64,000 bases of DNA from Hymenobacter sp. APR13 (GTDB taxonomy: Bacteria > Bacteroidota > Bacteroidia > Cytophagales > Hymenobacteraceae): NCBI RefSeq assembly GCF_000737515.1, contig NZ_CP006587.1, positions 2,785,001 to 2,849,000 of the forward strand, written 5' to 3'. A program made the translations under genes and the position numbers. The notes beneath the pieces are model-generated. The model saw nothing but the letters and a program-made list of their open reading frames with translations. It had not been told where the DNA came from and did not search any database. Positions within the stretch are counted from its first letter, which is position 1. Every line of letters starts with the position of its first letter. Positions 44,427 to 53,198 of this stretch are shown here, one piece after another.

Positions 44427-44434
44427 TACCTTTG
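44427..44434 (+). promoter_or_regulatory. Putative -7 element of hemC
   Basis: TACCTTTG, perfect match, with an unusually long leader of about 98 bases before hemC. Confidence 0.5.
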
Positions 44435-44537
44435 CCAGACCTGCCGACGGGCCGGCGTCAATGTCGGCGCAGAACCGGACATAAAGCTGCTGCGCATCGC
44501 AAGCTTACACGTTTACTTTCTAATTCAGAATTCTTAC

Positions 44538-45476
44538 TTGAAAAAGCCCATTCGCATTGGCACCCGGGGCAGCAAGCTGGCGCTGTGGCAGGCCCACCAC
44601 GTAGCGGCTTGCCTGGAGCAGGCCGGCCTGGCTTCCGAAATCGTCATCATCACCACCAAAGGCGACGTGGTGCTGGACCGCTCCCTGGATAAAATCGGGG
44701 CCAAAGGCGTGTTCACCGAAGAGCTGGAAGTGGGCTTGCGCACCGGCCACATCGATATTGCCGTGCACAGCGCCAAAGACGTGCAAAGCACCATCCCCGA
44801 CGACCTGGAGCTGCTGGCGTTCATGGAGCGCGAGCAGGTCAACGACGTGGTGGTGAGCTTCCAGCCCGATCTGGATCTGCGCAAGCCGGGCCTCGTGCTG
44901 GGCACCAGCAGCACTCGCCGCAAGGCTATGCTGCGCCGTTTTTTGCCCAACGCCAGCACCGCCGAAGCCCGTGGCAACCTCCAGACGCGCCTGCGCAAGC
45001 TCGAAGAAGGCCAGTACGACGCGCTGGTGCTGGCCTACGCCGGCGTGCACCGCATGGAATACGACCACCTGATCCGGCACGTGCTGCCCGAAACGCAGTT
45101 TGTGCCCGCCACCGGGCAGGGCAGCGTGGCCATTGAGTGCGCCCGCACCCTGGAGCCGGCCCTCAAAACCGAGCTGCACCGCATCCTAGACCACCCGGCT
45201 ACCCACGTGTGCCTGGCCGCCGAGCGGGCCTTCCTGCGCACCATGGAAGGCGGCTGCAGCATCCCCAGCTTCGCGCTGGCCACCCTCAGCTCCGATGGCG
45301 CTGTGGTGCACTTGCACGGCGGCCTCATCAGCCTCGATGGCGGCAAACTGCTGGAAGAAGCCCAGACCGCCGACGCCAGCCAAGCCGAAGCGCTGGGAAT
45401 TCGCATTGCCGAAAGCGTACTGGCCCGCGGCGGCCAGCAGATTCTCGACGAAATCCGCCGCGAAAGAGACGCGTAG
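44538..45476 (+). CDS. hemC: Porphobilinogen deaminase (hydroxymethylbilane synthase)
   Basis: Polymerises four porphobilinogens to hydroxymethylbilane in heme and corrin synthesis. The 312-residue protein has RIGTRGSKLALWQ (6-18), HSAKDVQ with catalytic Asp81, GTSSTRRKA, AEARGNLQTRL, and Cys240 in MEGGCSIP, which holds the dipyrromethane cofactor. The start is TTG at 44538 (MKKPIRIGTRGS); there is no suitable ATG. No other hem gene is near. Confidence 0.96.
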   Translation: MKKPIRIGTRGSKLALWQAHHVAACLEQAGLASEIVIITTKGDVVLDRSLDKIGAKGVFTEELEVGLRTGHIDIAVHSAKDVQSTIPDDLELLAFMEREQVNDVVVSFQPDLDLRKPGLVLGTSSTRRKAMLRRFLPNASTAEARGNLQTRLRKLEEGQYDALVLAYAGVHRMEYDHLIRHVLPETQFVPATGQGSVAIECARTLEPALKTELHRILDHPATHVCLAAERAFLRTMEGGCSIPSFALATLSSDGAVVHLHGGLISLDGGKLLEEAQTADASQAEALGIRIAESVLARGGQQILDEIRRERDA

Positions 45477-45504
45477 GCACTGCTTTCACGAATCTGTACT
45501 ACAT

Positions 45505-45545
45505 AAAAAAAAGGCCTCGTTTCTGCACAGAAACGAGGCCTTTTT
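45505..45545. terminator. Bidirectional terminator
   Basis: AAAGGCCTCGTTTCTG, CACA, GAAACGAGGCCTTT with A8 left and T-run right, between convergent hemC and the DUF2238 gene. Confidence 0.9.
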
Positions 45546-45567
45546 GCTGAATAAGTATCGGCAGGCG

Positions 45568-46218
45568 CTAGGCGGCCTCGCGGCGGCCCCGGCCAAAGAG
45601 TGCGTACAGAATCAGCGCGAAAATGGCGCCGCTGGTATCGGCCAGCATGTCCTTCTGCGCATCCCAGATGTCGCCCTGGCTGCCCAGGAAGGCGGCACCG
45701 GCGTTGCCGCCGGCCACTTCGGCGTACACCCACTCAATCAGCTCGTAGGCCATGGCCACGGTGCCGATGACGCACAGCGGAAACAGGTAGCTGATGGTGC
45801 GGTTGCGGATGGTGCCGTAACTGTCCGTCAGCTCGATGATGGCGTAGGCGTAGAAGCCCACCGAGAAGTGCGCCACCCGGTCGTACATGTTGCGCTTGAA
45901 GCCAAACAGGTTGTTGAACCAGTCGAACGGCACTTTCTCGAAGGTGTAGTGGCCGCCCACGGTGTGCATGAACAGCAACACGCTCATCAGGGCGTAGGCC
46001 AGGTTGGAGAAGCGCGTGCCGCGCACGTACAGCACCGCCAGGGCTAGCACAATCAGGAAAATCGGCACGTTTTCGGCCCACCAGGTGCCGCGCTCGGCCG
46101 GGTTGATGCCCAGCGCCACAAACTCAATCAGGTAGATGGCCAGCAGCAATTTCGGAAACCAGTGGGGCGGCGGCGGCGCGAGGCTGGGGGTAGCGGTAGG
46201 GGGTAAGGCAGTCGTCAT
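45568..46218 (-). CDS. DUF2238 (YjdF-like) membrane protein
   Basis: A 216-residue inner-membrane protein with about six helices. It matches DUF2238 in MHTVGGHYTFEKVPF, RNMYDRVAHFSVGFYAY, AMAYELIEWVYA and QGDIWDAQKDMLADTSGA, with conserved His, Asp and Glu lying at the membrane faces. Function unknown. ATG at 46216-46218; another ATG lies 11 codons upstream. Confidence 0.9.
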   Translation of the reverse strand: MTTALPPTATPSLAPPPPHWFPKLLLAIYLIEFVALGINPAERGTWWAENVPIFLIVLALAVLYVRGTRFSNLAYALMSVLLFMHTVGGHYTFEKVPFDWFNNLFGFKRNMYDRVAHFSVGFYAYAIIELTDSYGTIRNRTISYLFPLCVIGTVAMAYELIEWVYAEVAGGNAGAAFLGSQGDIWDAQKDMLADTSGAIFALILYALFGRGRREAA

Positions 46219-46389
46219 GAAAAAAGAGTGAGAGGGAAACTGGCGCCTCATACGCCATTGGCGGCATTAGGGAGGATATTCGCGGAAAAATATATTCGGG
46301 GTGTGCCCACAGACGGGCGGCCTGCAAACCGGGCGGCTCTGCGTCAAACCCCTTACTTTCGCCTTCTCAATTTCATATCCTTCCTGTTT

Positions 46390-47031
46390 ATGCGTTTCGC
46401 TTCCCGTTTTTCGGTTTTGCTTGGGGTGTTTTTGTTGCTGCTGGCGCCGGCCCTCTACGCGGCCAAATTCCCCAAGACCAGCAAGAAAGATCAGCTCGTC
46501 ACCATCAGCACCTCGCTCGGTGATATCAAGGTGGTGCTCTTCGATGCCACACCCAAGCACAAAGCCAACTTCCTGAAGCTGGCCGAAAGCGGCTTCTATA
46601 ACGGCACTACCTTCCACCGCATCATCTCCGACTTCATGGTGCAGGGCGGCGACCCCGGCAGCAAAGACGCCGACCCCACCAACGATGGCCAGGGCCAACC
46701 CAACGAAGGCACCATCCCGGCCGAAATCCGGCCCGAATTCACCCATAAGTTCGGCGCGCTGGCCGCCGCCCGCCAGGCCGACTTCGTGAACCCCGAGCGG
46801 GCCAGCAGTGCCTCGCAGTTTTATCTGGTGCAGAACCACCGCGGCACGCCGCACCTCAACGGCCAGTATACCGTCTACGGCCAGGTTGTGAGCGGCCTCG
46901 ACATCATCGACAAAATTGCCGCCCAGCCCAAAGACGGCCGCGACCGGCCCCTGACCGACATCAAAATGACGATGAAGGTGGAGAAGCTGAAGAAAAAGAA
47001 AATCACGGAGCTCTACGGCTACACCTATTAA
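46390..47031 (+). CDS. Peptidylprolyl isomerase, cyclophilin type
   Basis: A 213-residue exported prolyl isomerase. Signal peptide (MRFASRFSVLLGVFLLLLAP, ALYA), then the cyclophilin domain: NFLKLAESGFYNGTTFHRII, SDFMVQGGDPGSKDA, ASSASQFYLVQ and LNGQYTVYGQVVSG, which include the catalytic Arg of FHRII and the active-site Phe/Gln. It probably folds periplasmic proteins. The ATG at 46390 begins the signal peptide. TACTTTCG near 46354 is one base off the -7 consensus. Confidence 0.93.
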   Translation: MRFASRFSVLLGVFLLLLAPALYAAKFPKTSKKDQLVTISTSLGDIKVVLFDATPKHKANFLKLAESGFYNGTTFHRIISDFMVQGGDPGSKDADPTNDGQGQPNEGTIPAEIRPEFTHKFGALAAARQADFVNPERASSASQFYLVQNHRGTPHLNGQYTVYGQVVSGLDIIDKIAAQPKDGRDRPLTDIKMTMKVEKLKKKKITELYGYTY

Positions 47032-47072
47032 GGCCCGTTCTGCGTCCTGTTCCACATTCAGTTGGTAGAGCT

Positions 47073-47978
47073 ATGCGTATTCTCGTCACGGGTTCCAATG
47101 GCTTGCTGGGGCAAAAGCTGGTGGCCCTGCTCCGCACCCAGCCCGGCCTAACGCTCATTGCCACTTCGCGCGGGCCCAACAAGTTGGCCACGCTCTACCC
47201 CGAGGTGCGCTTCGTGCCGCTGGATGTTACAGATGGCGCCCAGGTGGCGGCGGTGCTGGCGCAGGAGCAGCCCACGCACCTCATCCACACGGCCGCCATG
47301 ACCAACGTGGATGAGTGCGAGCTAAACCAGGAAGCCTGCTGGCTCCAAAACGTAACGGCCGTCGGGCATCTGGTAGCTGCCTGCGAAACGCACCAGATCC
47401 ACTTCACCCACCTCAGTACCGACTTCGTTTTTAGTGGCGAAGCTGGCCCGCTGGCTGAGGACGCCGTTCCGGCTCCGGGGAATTTCTACGGAGCCAGCAA
47501 GGTAGCTGCCGAACGGCTGGTGCAGGCCTGCCGTGCACCGTGGGCCATTGTGCGCACGGTGCTGGTGTATGGGGTGGCGCACGAGTACGGCCGCACCAAC
47601 ATCGTGCTCTGGGTGCGCGACTCGCTACGGGCAAAAAAGCCCATTAAGGTGGTGAACGACCAGTTCCGGACGCCCACCCTGGCCGAGGATCTGGCCCAGG
47701 GCTGCTGGCTGGTGGCCCGGCACCACGCCACTGGCCTCTACCACATCAGCAGCGACGAAATGCTGACCCCGTATCAGATGGCACTCCGGGTGGCCGCCTA
47801 TTTCCAGCTGGATGATGCTCTGATTGAAAAAGTGGATGCCAGTGTATTCTCGCAGCCCGCCCAACGGCCGTTGCGCACCGGCTTTATCATTGAAAAAGCA
47901 CGCCGGGAGCTAGGCTACCGGCCCCATTCCTTCGAAGAAGGGATTGCCGAAGTGGCGCGCCAGACGGCGGCCGACTGA
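47073..47978 (+). CDS. RmlD-like NAD(P)-dependent reductase
   Basis: A 301-residue extended SDR. Cofactor loop MRILVTGSNGLLGQKL, HTAAMTNVDECELN, LSTDFVFSG and the catalytic YGASK are those of dTDP-4-dehydrorhamnose reductase (RmlD). No other rhamnose gene is present, so it may serve another sugar or product. It lies 41 bases after the cyclophilin gene on the same strand. Confidence 0.88.
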   Translation: MRILVTGSNGLLGQKLVALLRTQPGLTLIATSRGPNKLATLYPEVRFVPLDVTDGAQVAAVLAQEQPTHLIHTAAMTNVDECELNQEACWLQNVTAVGHLVAACETHQIHFTHLSTDFVFSGEAGPLAEDAVPAPGNFYGASKVAAERLVQACRAPWAIVRTVLVYGVAHEYGRTNIVLWVRDSLRAKKPIKVVNDQFRTPTLAEDLAQGCWLVARHHATGLYHISSDEMLTPYQMALRVAAYFQLDDALIEKVDASVFSQPAQRPLRTGFIIEKARRELGYRPHSFEEGIAEVARQTAAD

Positions 47979-48033
47979 GTGGCTGGCCGCCATACAATCA
48001 TCCTGCCAGCCAGGGCCAGCTAGTGATAAACGC

Positions 48034-48066
48034 AAAAACCCCGCGGGCAGAACCGGCGGGGTTTTT
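48034..48066 (+). terminator. Rho-independent terminator
   Basis: AAAAACCCCGC and GCGGGGTTTTT pair, 55 bases past the reductase stop. It marks the left border of the AT-richer island. Confidence 0.85.
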
Positions 48067-48149
48067 ACACACCTATTGCAACATTGTTCACTGGATGGAA
48101 TGCTACTAGAGCACCGCCAGCCTGAATACTAACATAAAATCTATTTGAA

Positions 48150-48374
48150 TCAGTAATTGTCGAATTGAGGCAAAACTGTTCCTACCAGCAGCCCGCCAAT
48201 CAGCACCGCAGTGCCCGACCGGATGGCCTGTTCTCCTGCGATATAAGACACCATTTCTCCATCAATCGTCTGGAAACCGGCGAGCGTAGTAGCAGCGCGC
48301 TGGTGAGTTGCCATTTCCAGAAGCAAGTAGCGCAATGCGTGTCCTTGCCGGCGTTTGAGAAGTAAGGAGGCCAT
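48150..48374 (-). CDS. Small membrane protein (tentative)
   Basis: A 74-residue reading frame. N-terminal half basic (SLLLKRRQGHALRYLLLEMA), then one hydrophobic segment (SGTAVLIGGLLVGTVLP, about 53-69). Codon use does not strongly favour either strand, and the opposite strand is also open, so this is tentative. It points the same way as the transporter genes, 309 bases after them. Confidence 0.4.
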   Translation of the reverse strand: MASLLLKRRQGHALRYLLLEMATHQRAATTLAGFQTIDGEMVSYIAGEQAIRSGTAVLIGGLLVGTVLPQFDNY

Positions 48375-48683
48375 AGATAGCCAGTAGAGAACAGCCTGTA
48401 GAAATGCTGAGAGAACTATCTAGAACCTTTAGCACATTACAAAACTACATGCCATGCCAAGGGCTGTAAAGGACAGTTGCTGTGTATTTGTGACTATGCT
48501 TTTTTGGCGCTATAATGGATCTAAGACCGACGCGAGTTAACGTGCTGTATATATTATAAATAATACATATTTTTTATAATCAGATCATTATAAATTATCG
48601 TGGCATTGAATCGAAGCTGGTTGTGCCCCATGATTTGTCTGAAATAAGCTCATATGTGACATTGGAAAGTCAGCTTCTTCGCT
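48375..48683. other. AT-rich non-coding gap
   Basis: 309 bases without a credible gene. The block 48546-48600 is almost pure A/T and holds ACATATTTTTTATAA (48565-48579), which occurs in reverse complement at 52935-52949 in the gap upstream of the repeat-peptide gene. GTAAAGGACA (about 48467) also recurs near 52899. Confidence 0.5.
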
Positions 48684-49673
48684 TTAATTGCTCTGGGCTT
48701 TGGTGGCTGGGAGCAATTGGCGTAAAGCAAGCGCAGTAAGCAACAGAGCTACTACAGGAAACACGATGAGCCACCAGTTCGTCGGAGCTAAACGGCTGGC
48801 TGCCAGTAGGCGTCCCCAGCTCGGTAGCTCCGGAGGCAGGCCCACTCCTAGAAAGGATAAGGTGGTTTCCAGGCCTATCAGGACCGCCAGATTCATGGGT
48901 AAGGATGCGCGTATTACTCGCCAACTGTTAGGGAGAATATGGCGCAGTAGCACGCTGTAAGTAGGCAGCCCAAGTGCCCGGGCAGCTTCCAGGTAAGGCA
49001 ACAGCCGAATTCTGCGGGTTTCGGCGCGCATCAGCCGGGCTGGTGTGGGCCACGAAACCACAACAAGAAGGGCGGTTATGGAACCTGCACTCGGCTCGAT
49101 GGAGGCAGCTACTATCAGCACCACTACTAGGCGTGGTAAGGAGGCCAGTGCTACAATAGCCATAGAAAACCACGTGTCAATGGGCAGTGCTATGGGACGC
49201 TTCAACCACTGGCGGCGCTCCAGAATTTTAGCCCCTACTGCACCAACACTCAGCAACCCTACAGGCCACCAGATAGCTGAGTAGCCGCTGGCGGGGGCCT
49301 GTAGCAGCAGGTACAGCAGCCCGATTATGCCACCAGTAAGCAGGACCGCAAAGGGCAGGCGCAGGCCGGCATTGCCCCAAAAGCCAGCTGCTCCTCCCAA
49401 AACTACACCCAGCAACGTGGCGAGCAGCGTAGCCGGTACACTCATTAGCAGCACCGTGCGGGCGCCATACACCAGGCTAACCAGTACATCATGGCCCTGA
49501 GGGTCGGTGCCCAGCGGGTGGCCGGGGGTGAGGGGAGGCGCACTTGTGTGCAGCAAGTCCGGAAAGGCAGATAGAGGTAGGAAGTCGGCGAGCAAGGCTG
49601 CTGCCAGCAGTAGCAGTAGCCAGCTCCAACTCAGGCCCTGGCCCCAGCGGTAGAAAAGTGGGAAGTGTGTCAC
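48684..49673 (-). CDS. ABC transporter permease, Dpp/OppC type
   Basis: A 329-residue inner-membrane permease of the peptide/nickel group. Motifs are HPLGTDPQGHDVLVSLVYGA (the usual OppC/DppC start region) and the ATPase-coupling EAA loop EAARALGLPTYSVLLRHILP, then LGVGLPPELPSWG. An extra pair of hydrophobic helices (LPFAVLLTGGIIGLLYLLL and following, about 105-150) interrupts the usual layout. It overlaps the DppB-like gene by four bases. No ATP-binding subunit is coded in the window. Confidence 0.88.
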   Translation of the reverse strand: MTHFPLFYRWGQGLSWSWLLLLLAAALLADFLPLSAFPDLLHTSAPPLTPGHPLGTDPQGHDVLVSLVYGARTVLLMSVPATLLATLLGVVLGGAAGFWGNAGLRLPFAVLLTGGIIGLLYLLLQAPASGYSAIWWPVGLLSVGAVGAKILERRQWLKRPIALPIDTWFSMAIVALASLPRLVVVLIVAASIEPSAGSITALLVVVSWPTPARLMRAETRRIRLLPYLEAARALGLPTYSVLLRHILPNSWRVIRASLPMNLAVLIGLETTLSFLGVGLPPELPSWGRLLAASRLAPTNWWLIVFPVVALLLTALALRQLLPATKAQSN

Positions 49674-50722
49674 GCAGCAGCCGGGCTAAGGCGTGGGTCG
49701 AGCAGGTAGTGCAGGCCATCTGCCACCCAGAGCGACAGTTGCCGCAACACTACAAGCAGCAGCACACCGCCTAACAATACCGGATAGTCGCGGGCGGTAG
49801 CGGCTTCGGCGAGCAGCCGTCCTACTCCCGGCAGGGCAAAAATAAGCTCCACCACCACCGAGCCAGCCAGGAGGTTAGGCAGCAGATCGGTCAGGAGCAC
49901 AAGGCTGGGTAGAGCGGCATTGCGCAGGGTATGGCGCCAGAGTACCTGCCGCTCCGACAGCCCTTTAGCGCGTGCAGCCAGTGCGTACGGCTGTTGCAAC
50001 TCATGGCGTAACGCAGACGCCAGCTGCACCGTCGGCTCGGCAATACCAGTCAGCACCAAGCTGGCTACCGGCAGCACCAGGTAGCTCAGATACGTCAAAG
50101 AACTCTCGGAATCAGTTTCTTCTGCCAGGCCATAGGCTGGAAAAAGCGCAAGAAAATCGGGGTTAGCTAACAGGAGCAGCAGCAACGATGCCACGGCAAA
50201 CAGCGGGAGCGTATCCAACGCAAACAGCACCGTTACAAGCGGCCCCGGTCGCCGGGCTTGGGCCAGCCCGATTGCAAGTGTCCCGCTAAGCACCAGCAGC
50301 AGCAGTAGCGCCAGCAGCGTAAGCGGCACAGTGGTGTATAATGCCTGGGTCAGCAGTGGCCCTACCGGTTCCTGGGTTTGGTAGGAGTTGCCTAACTCTC
50401 CGCACCAAAGCCCCACCAGCCATTGATGGTATTGGTTATGGCGGCCTTCCCATTGCCACCGTAGTGCCAGAAACTGCGTGGAAGGAGCGCTGAGCCGGGA
50501 AAAGTAGAACAGCGGATTGTCGAGCCCCAGCCGGTGGCGGGCCTGCTGTTGGGCCGCCTGAATCTGGCCGACGCTTGGAGCTGCGCCCGTAGGGATGCCG
50601 CCGAAACGGGCCAACAGTTGCTGCTCGTCGGGTAGCGTCCGGGTTAGTAGAAACAACAACGTGAGAATGCTCCACATCACCAGTAGCTGCCGGCCCAGCC
50701 GGATACCCAAGCGCCCGATCAT
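49670..50722 (-). CDS. ABC transporter permease, Dpp/OppB type
   Basis: A 350-residue permease, partner of the gene downstream. The N-terminus (LGIRLGRQLLVMWSILTLLF, LLTRTLP) and the EAA loop ALAARAKGLSERQVLWRHTL, RNAALPSLV and VVVELIFALPGVGRLL are those of DppB/OppB. It starts four bases after the binding-protein stop and overlaps the next permease by four, so the three genes are tightly coupled. Confidence 0.9.
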   Translation of the reverse strand: MIGRLGIRLGRQLLVMWSILTLLFLLTRTLPDEQQLLARFGGIPTGAAPSVGQIQAAQQQARHRLGLDNPLFYFSRLSAPSTQFLALRWQWEGRHNQYHQWLVGLWCGELGNSYQTQEPVGPLLTQALYTTVPLTLLALLLLLVLSGTLAIGLAQARRPGPLVTVLFALDTLPLFAVASLLLLLLANPDFLALFPAYGLAEETDSESSLTYLSYLVLPVASLVLTGIAEPTVQLASALRHELQQPYALAARAKGLSERQVLWRHTLRNAALPSLVLLTDLLPNLLAGSVVVELIFALPGVGRLLAEAATARDYPVLLGGVLLLVVLRQLSLWVADGLHYLLDPRLSPAAA

Positions 50723-50726
50723 AGGT

Positions 50727-52457
50727 TTACCGGGCCGGAAGCGCAGCCAGCTTCAGCTGGAGAGCATTGTAGCCGGGCCGCACGCTGGTGGCCTGCACCG
50801 GCTGCAGCCGGCGGGAAGCTACCACCCGGTTGCGCGAAAAGTATAGCACTGTGAGCGGAGCCTGCTGCTGCAGGAGTCGCTGAAAACGGCGCAGCAGCTT
50901 ATTGCGCATCTCTAGGCGGTTTGCCGTAGCTATAGCCTCTATCAAGTGGTCGGCGTCTGGCGAGCTAAACCGGGTGAAATTGAAGAGGCCGATACCCTGT
51001 GAGTGTAGGATAGGCTTGAAATTGTACGTAAACGGATTGCCTGATATCGTCCGAACGAACACCTCGACTTCGCCGGCAACGAGTTGCTGCTGGAGCAAAC
51101 TGTTTTCGGTCGGACGTAGCTGCACCTTGATGCCTAGTCCGGTAGCCGCCTCGCGGAACTGCAGGGCCACTGTTTCGTGGGCCGCGGCTTCGCTGCGGTA
51201 GCTGATGCTGAGCGCCAATGGGCCCGTGCGGCCTCTCCACCAGGTTCCGTCGGGGTGTTTCTGCCAGCCCGCCTGTTGCAGCAAAGCAGCAGCCTGCGTG
51301 GGAGAAAATTGGGGAACTGCCAGGCTGTCGTTGAAAGCCTGCTTATCCCGGGGTGAAATCATACTTGGGCTTCGGTAAGCAAGCCCGGGTTGGGTAGCTT
51401 GAATCAGACGTGGAGCATCAAACAGCAACGTAAGTGCGCGGCGCGTAACGGCATCGTGCAAAAAAGCATGCTGCGTATTAAAGCCCGCCATCGTCGACTC
51501 GTAGGTGTCGGCTGTAGCGAAGGTCAGGCGGCTGCTGTCGGCCGAGTTCTTCAATTGCGTAAATATGCGGGCCGAAGGCATCGGGTACAAGTCCAGATTT
51601 CCTCTCCGTAAGGCCAGCGTAGCAGTACCATCATCCGGGATGACGCGGAATTCGAGTTGTGCTGCCTGTGCCTGAAGCCAGCTGGCTGGCCGGACAAGGC
51701 GGTTGGCCCACCAATTGGGTTTGCGCTGAAGACGCAAATACTGATTCGGGCGCCAAGCGGCTACTGTATAAGGTCCGCAGCCTGGCAGGCGCTCTGGGTG
51801 CTGGCCGAGCTGTGCCTGGCGGTAACGGGCCGCAAAAGCCAAGATAGCCGGATATTGCCGGATGGCCGCAGCGGTATCCGTTTTCAGCAATGAAAAAGGC
51901 ACAGCGCGTAGTTGCCCGGCCGGATCCAGCGCGTATTCCGGCAGGATGGAATAGTCGCCGGAGGACAGCACCATATCCAGCGAAGAGCCGGCGCGTACCA
52001 GCGTGAAGCGCCGCGGATCTGATGCATCTAGCCGGATGTCGAGAATGTCACCGTACTGGAGGCGGGAAAACTCGGTTGGGAGCCCAGGACAATTCAGCAG
52101 ACGGAGCGTGAAGGCCACGTCCTGTGCCAATACGGGCGTGCCATTATCCCAGGTAGCCTCTGGCCGAAGGCGGTAGTGTAGCAGCGTAAGTGGCCCCTGT
52201 TGCTCGATGCGTGGCAGCGAGTCGGCTAGCCACGGTACTATCTGCTGCTTGTCGGGCTCGCCCATAAGCAAGCTGCAGTGCAAGAGGTTGATAACTTCCG
52301 TGGCCTGTGGGGTAAGAGCCGTCAGCAGGTCGAGCGAGCGTGGATCGTCGGCCCAGCGAATACGAATGGCCGCCGATGGCTTGGCTGCCGAGTTGCAGCC
52401 TACCAATCCGTACCAGCCTGTAAGCAATAGCAATACCCCGGACAGTAAAGACTTCAT
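50727..52457 (-). CDS. Oligopeptide-type substrate-binding lipoprotein (SBP_bac_5)
   Basis: A 576-residue extracytoplasmic binding protein. The signal ends in lipobox GLVGC (Cys21). The fold motifs are LHYRLRPEATWDNGTPVLAQ, DVAFTLRLLN, ILPEYALDPAG, GCGPYTVAAW, YLRLQRKPNWW and TRRALTLLFDAPRLIQ, as in OppA/DppA. These proteins bind peptides and sometimes heme or nickel chelates. The ATG at 52455-52457 stands 90 bases after the stop of the repeat-peptide gene on the same strand. AAACTTTG (about 52470) is a poor -7 match, so co-transcription with the peptide gene is likely. Lower GC than most of the window. Confidence 0.92.
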   Translation of the reverse strand: MKSLLSGVLLLLTGWYGLVGCNSAAKPSAAIRIRWADDPRSLDLLTALTPQATEVINLLHCSLLMGEPDKQQIVPWLADSLPRIEQQGPLTLLHYRLRPEATWDNGTPVLAQDVAFTLRLLNCPGLPTEFSRLQYGDILDIRLDASDPRRFTLVRAGSSLDMVLSSGDYSILPEYALDPAGQLRAVPFSLLKTDTAAAIRQYPAILAFAARYRQAQLGQHPERLPGCGPYTVAAWRPNQYLRLQRKPNWWANRLVRPASWLQAQAAQLEFRVIPDDGTATLALRRGNLDLYPMPSARIFTQLKNSADSSRLTFATADTYESTMAGFNTQHAFLHDAVTRRALTLLFDAPRLIQATQPGLAYRSPSMISPRDKQAFNDSLAVPQFSPTQAAALLQQAGWQKHPDGTWWRGRTGPLALSISYRSEAAAHETVALQFREAATGLGIKVQLRPTENSLLQQQLVAGEVEVFVRTISGNPFTYNFKPILHSQGIGLFNFTRFSSPDADHLIEAIATANRLEMRNKLLRRFQRLLQQQAPLTVLYFSRNRVVASRRLQPVQATSVRPGYNALQLKLAALPAR

Positions 52458-52547
52458 GTGCGCATCGCAGGCAAAGTTTCCCGGCAGGCAAGTTAGCCAG
52501 GAAATTTGTGGCAGCGACTACCGCACACGCACAGGCTTGGCTGCAGC

Positions 52548-52829
52548 CTAGCGGCCCGTCCAGCCACCAGCACCATGTTCAGCATCGATACCCGTCCAGC
52601 CACCAGCACCGTGGTCAGCATCGATACCAGTCCATCCGCCGGCACCGTGGTCAGCATCAATACCAGTCCAGCCGCCGGCACCATGTTCTGCATCAACACC
52701 TGTCCAGCCACCGGCACCGTGGTCGGCAGCCATCGTCATTGTAGGAGAATCAGTGGAACGGATGCCGCCGGAGAAGTCAGCGGTGAAGCTCGAAAACTGG
52801 AGCAGGGCGAGGGCGATTAATTCTAGCAT
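52548..52829 (-). CDS. Repeat-peptide precursor, (A-D/E-HGAGGWTG-I/V-D)x5
   Basis: A 93-residue protein with no family that I know. Residues 1-12 are hydrophobic (MLELIALALLQF), then a linker (SSFTADFSGGIRSTDSPTMT) containing a Gly-Gly at 21-22. From residue 35 to the end there are four complete 12-residue units and a fifth ending in Arg: 35-46, 47-58, 59-70, 71-82, 83-93. Each carries HGAGGWTG. At DNA level the 36-base units differ nearly only at third positions (GCC/GCT, GGT/GGC/GGA, ACA/ACT/ACG, ATT/ATC, GAC/CAC against GAA/CAT), which shows selection on the protein. It could be the precursor of a small secreted peptide. Next gene: peptide-binding lipoprotein. CACCTTTG (52876-52869) is a near -7 match 40 bases upstream. 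Confidence 0.75.
   Translation of the reverse strand: MLELIALALLQFSSFTADFSGGIRSTDSPTMTMAADHGAGGWTGVDAEHGAGGWTGIDADHGAGGWTGIDADHGAGGWTGIDAEHGAGGWTGR
52551..52727 (-). repeat. Tandem 36-bp coding repeat, 5 units
   Basis: Five head-to-tail units (the last 33 bases) inside the peptide gene. No spacers separate them. Confidence 0.85.
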
Positions 52830-53198
52830 GGCGCTTGGCTTTTGTGTGTTTCAAGTGATTGACTGACACAAAGGTGGGCGCTGGAGCAAGCCACGTAAAG
52901 GACACTATTAGCGTAAAAGTGATTGGTATAATATTTATAAAAAATATGTTTAATTACATTAAATTTCCTGTCATAAGCCTGCTGCATTGTGATTAGCAAG
53001 CTTGAGCGGGCTGAAATCTGTGCCTAAACTCAGGTGGAGTGTGACATTTTACGATTAAAAAAACATATTTCACCACTACAAATGTCCAACAGGATAGTAG
53101 TGACAGTAAAGGAAAAACTGTGTTGTTTTGTGACAGGAATTTTATGACAAGCCCAATCTCAAAAACAACGATAATAGCCTGTATAGGGCGTTTTGCTA
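52830..53198. other. AT-rich divergent regulatory gap
   Basis: 369 bases between the divergent peptide and helical-protein genes. It holds an AT block (52925-52970), the 15-mer TTATAAAAAATATGT (52935-52949), and several TGACA words (GTGACATTTT near 53040, GTGACAGTAAAGG near 53099, GTGACAGGAATTTT near 53131, ATGACAAG near 53144). No perfect TAnnTTTG was found. Shared operators for the two transcripts are possible. Confidence 0.5.

Noticed and set aside
52551..52727. Direct 36-bp repeats that look like a CRISPR array
   Set aside because: Units follow each other without spacers, lie in an open frame, and vary at third codon positions. No cas genes are present.
52548..52829. Graspetide or radical-SAM RiPP cluster
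   Set aside because: No ATP-grasp ligase, radical SAM enzyme, protease or dedicated exporter is coded within the window, so a modified peptide cannot be supported here.
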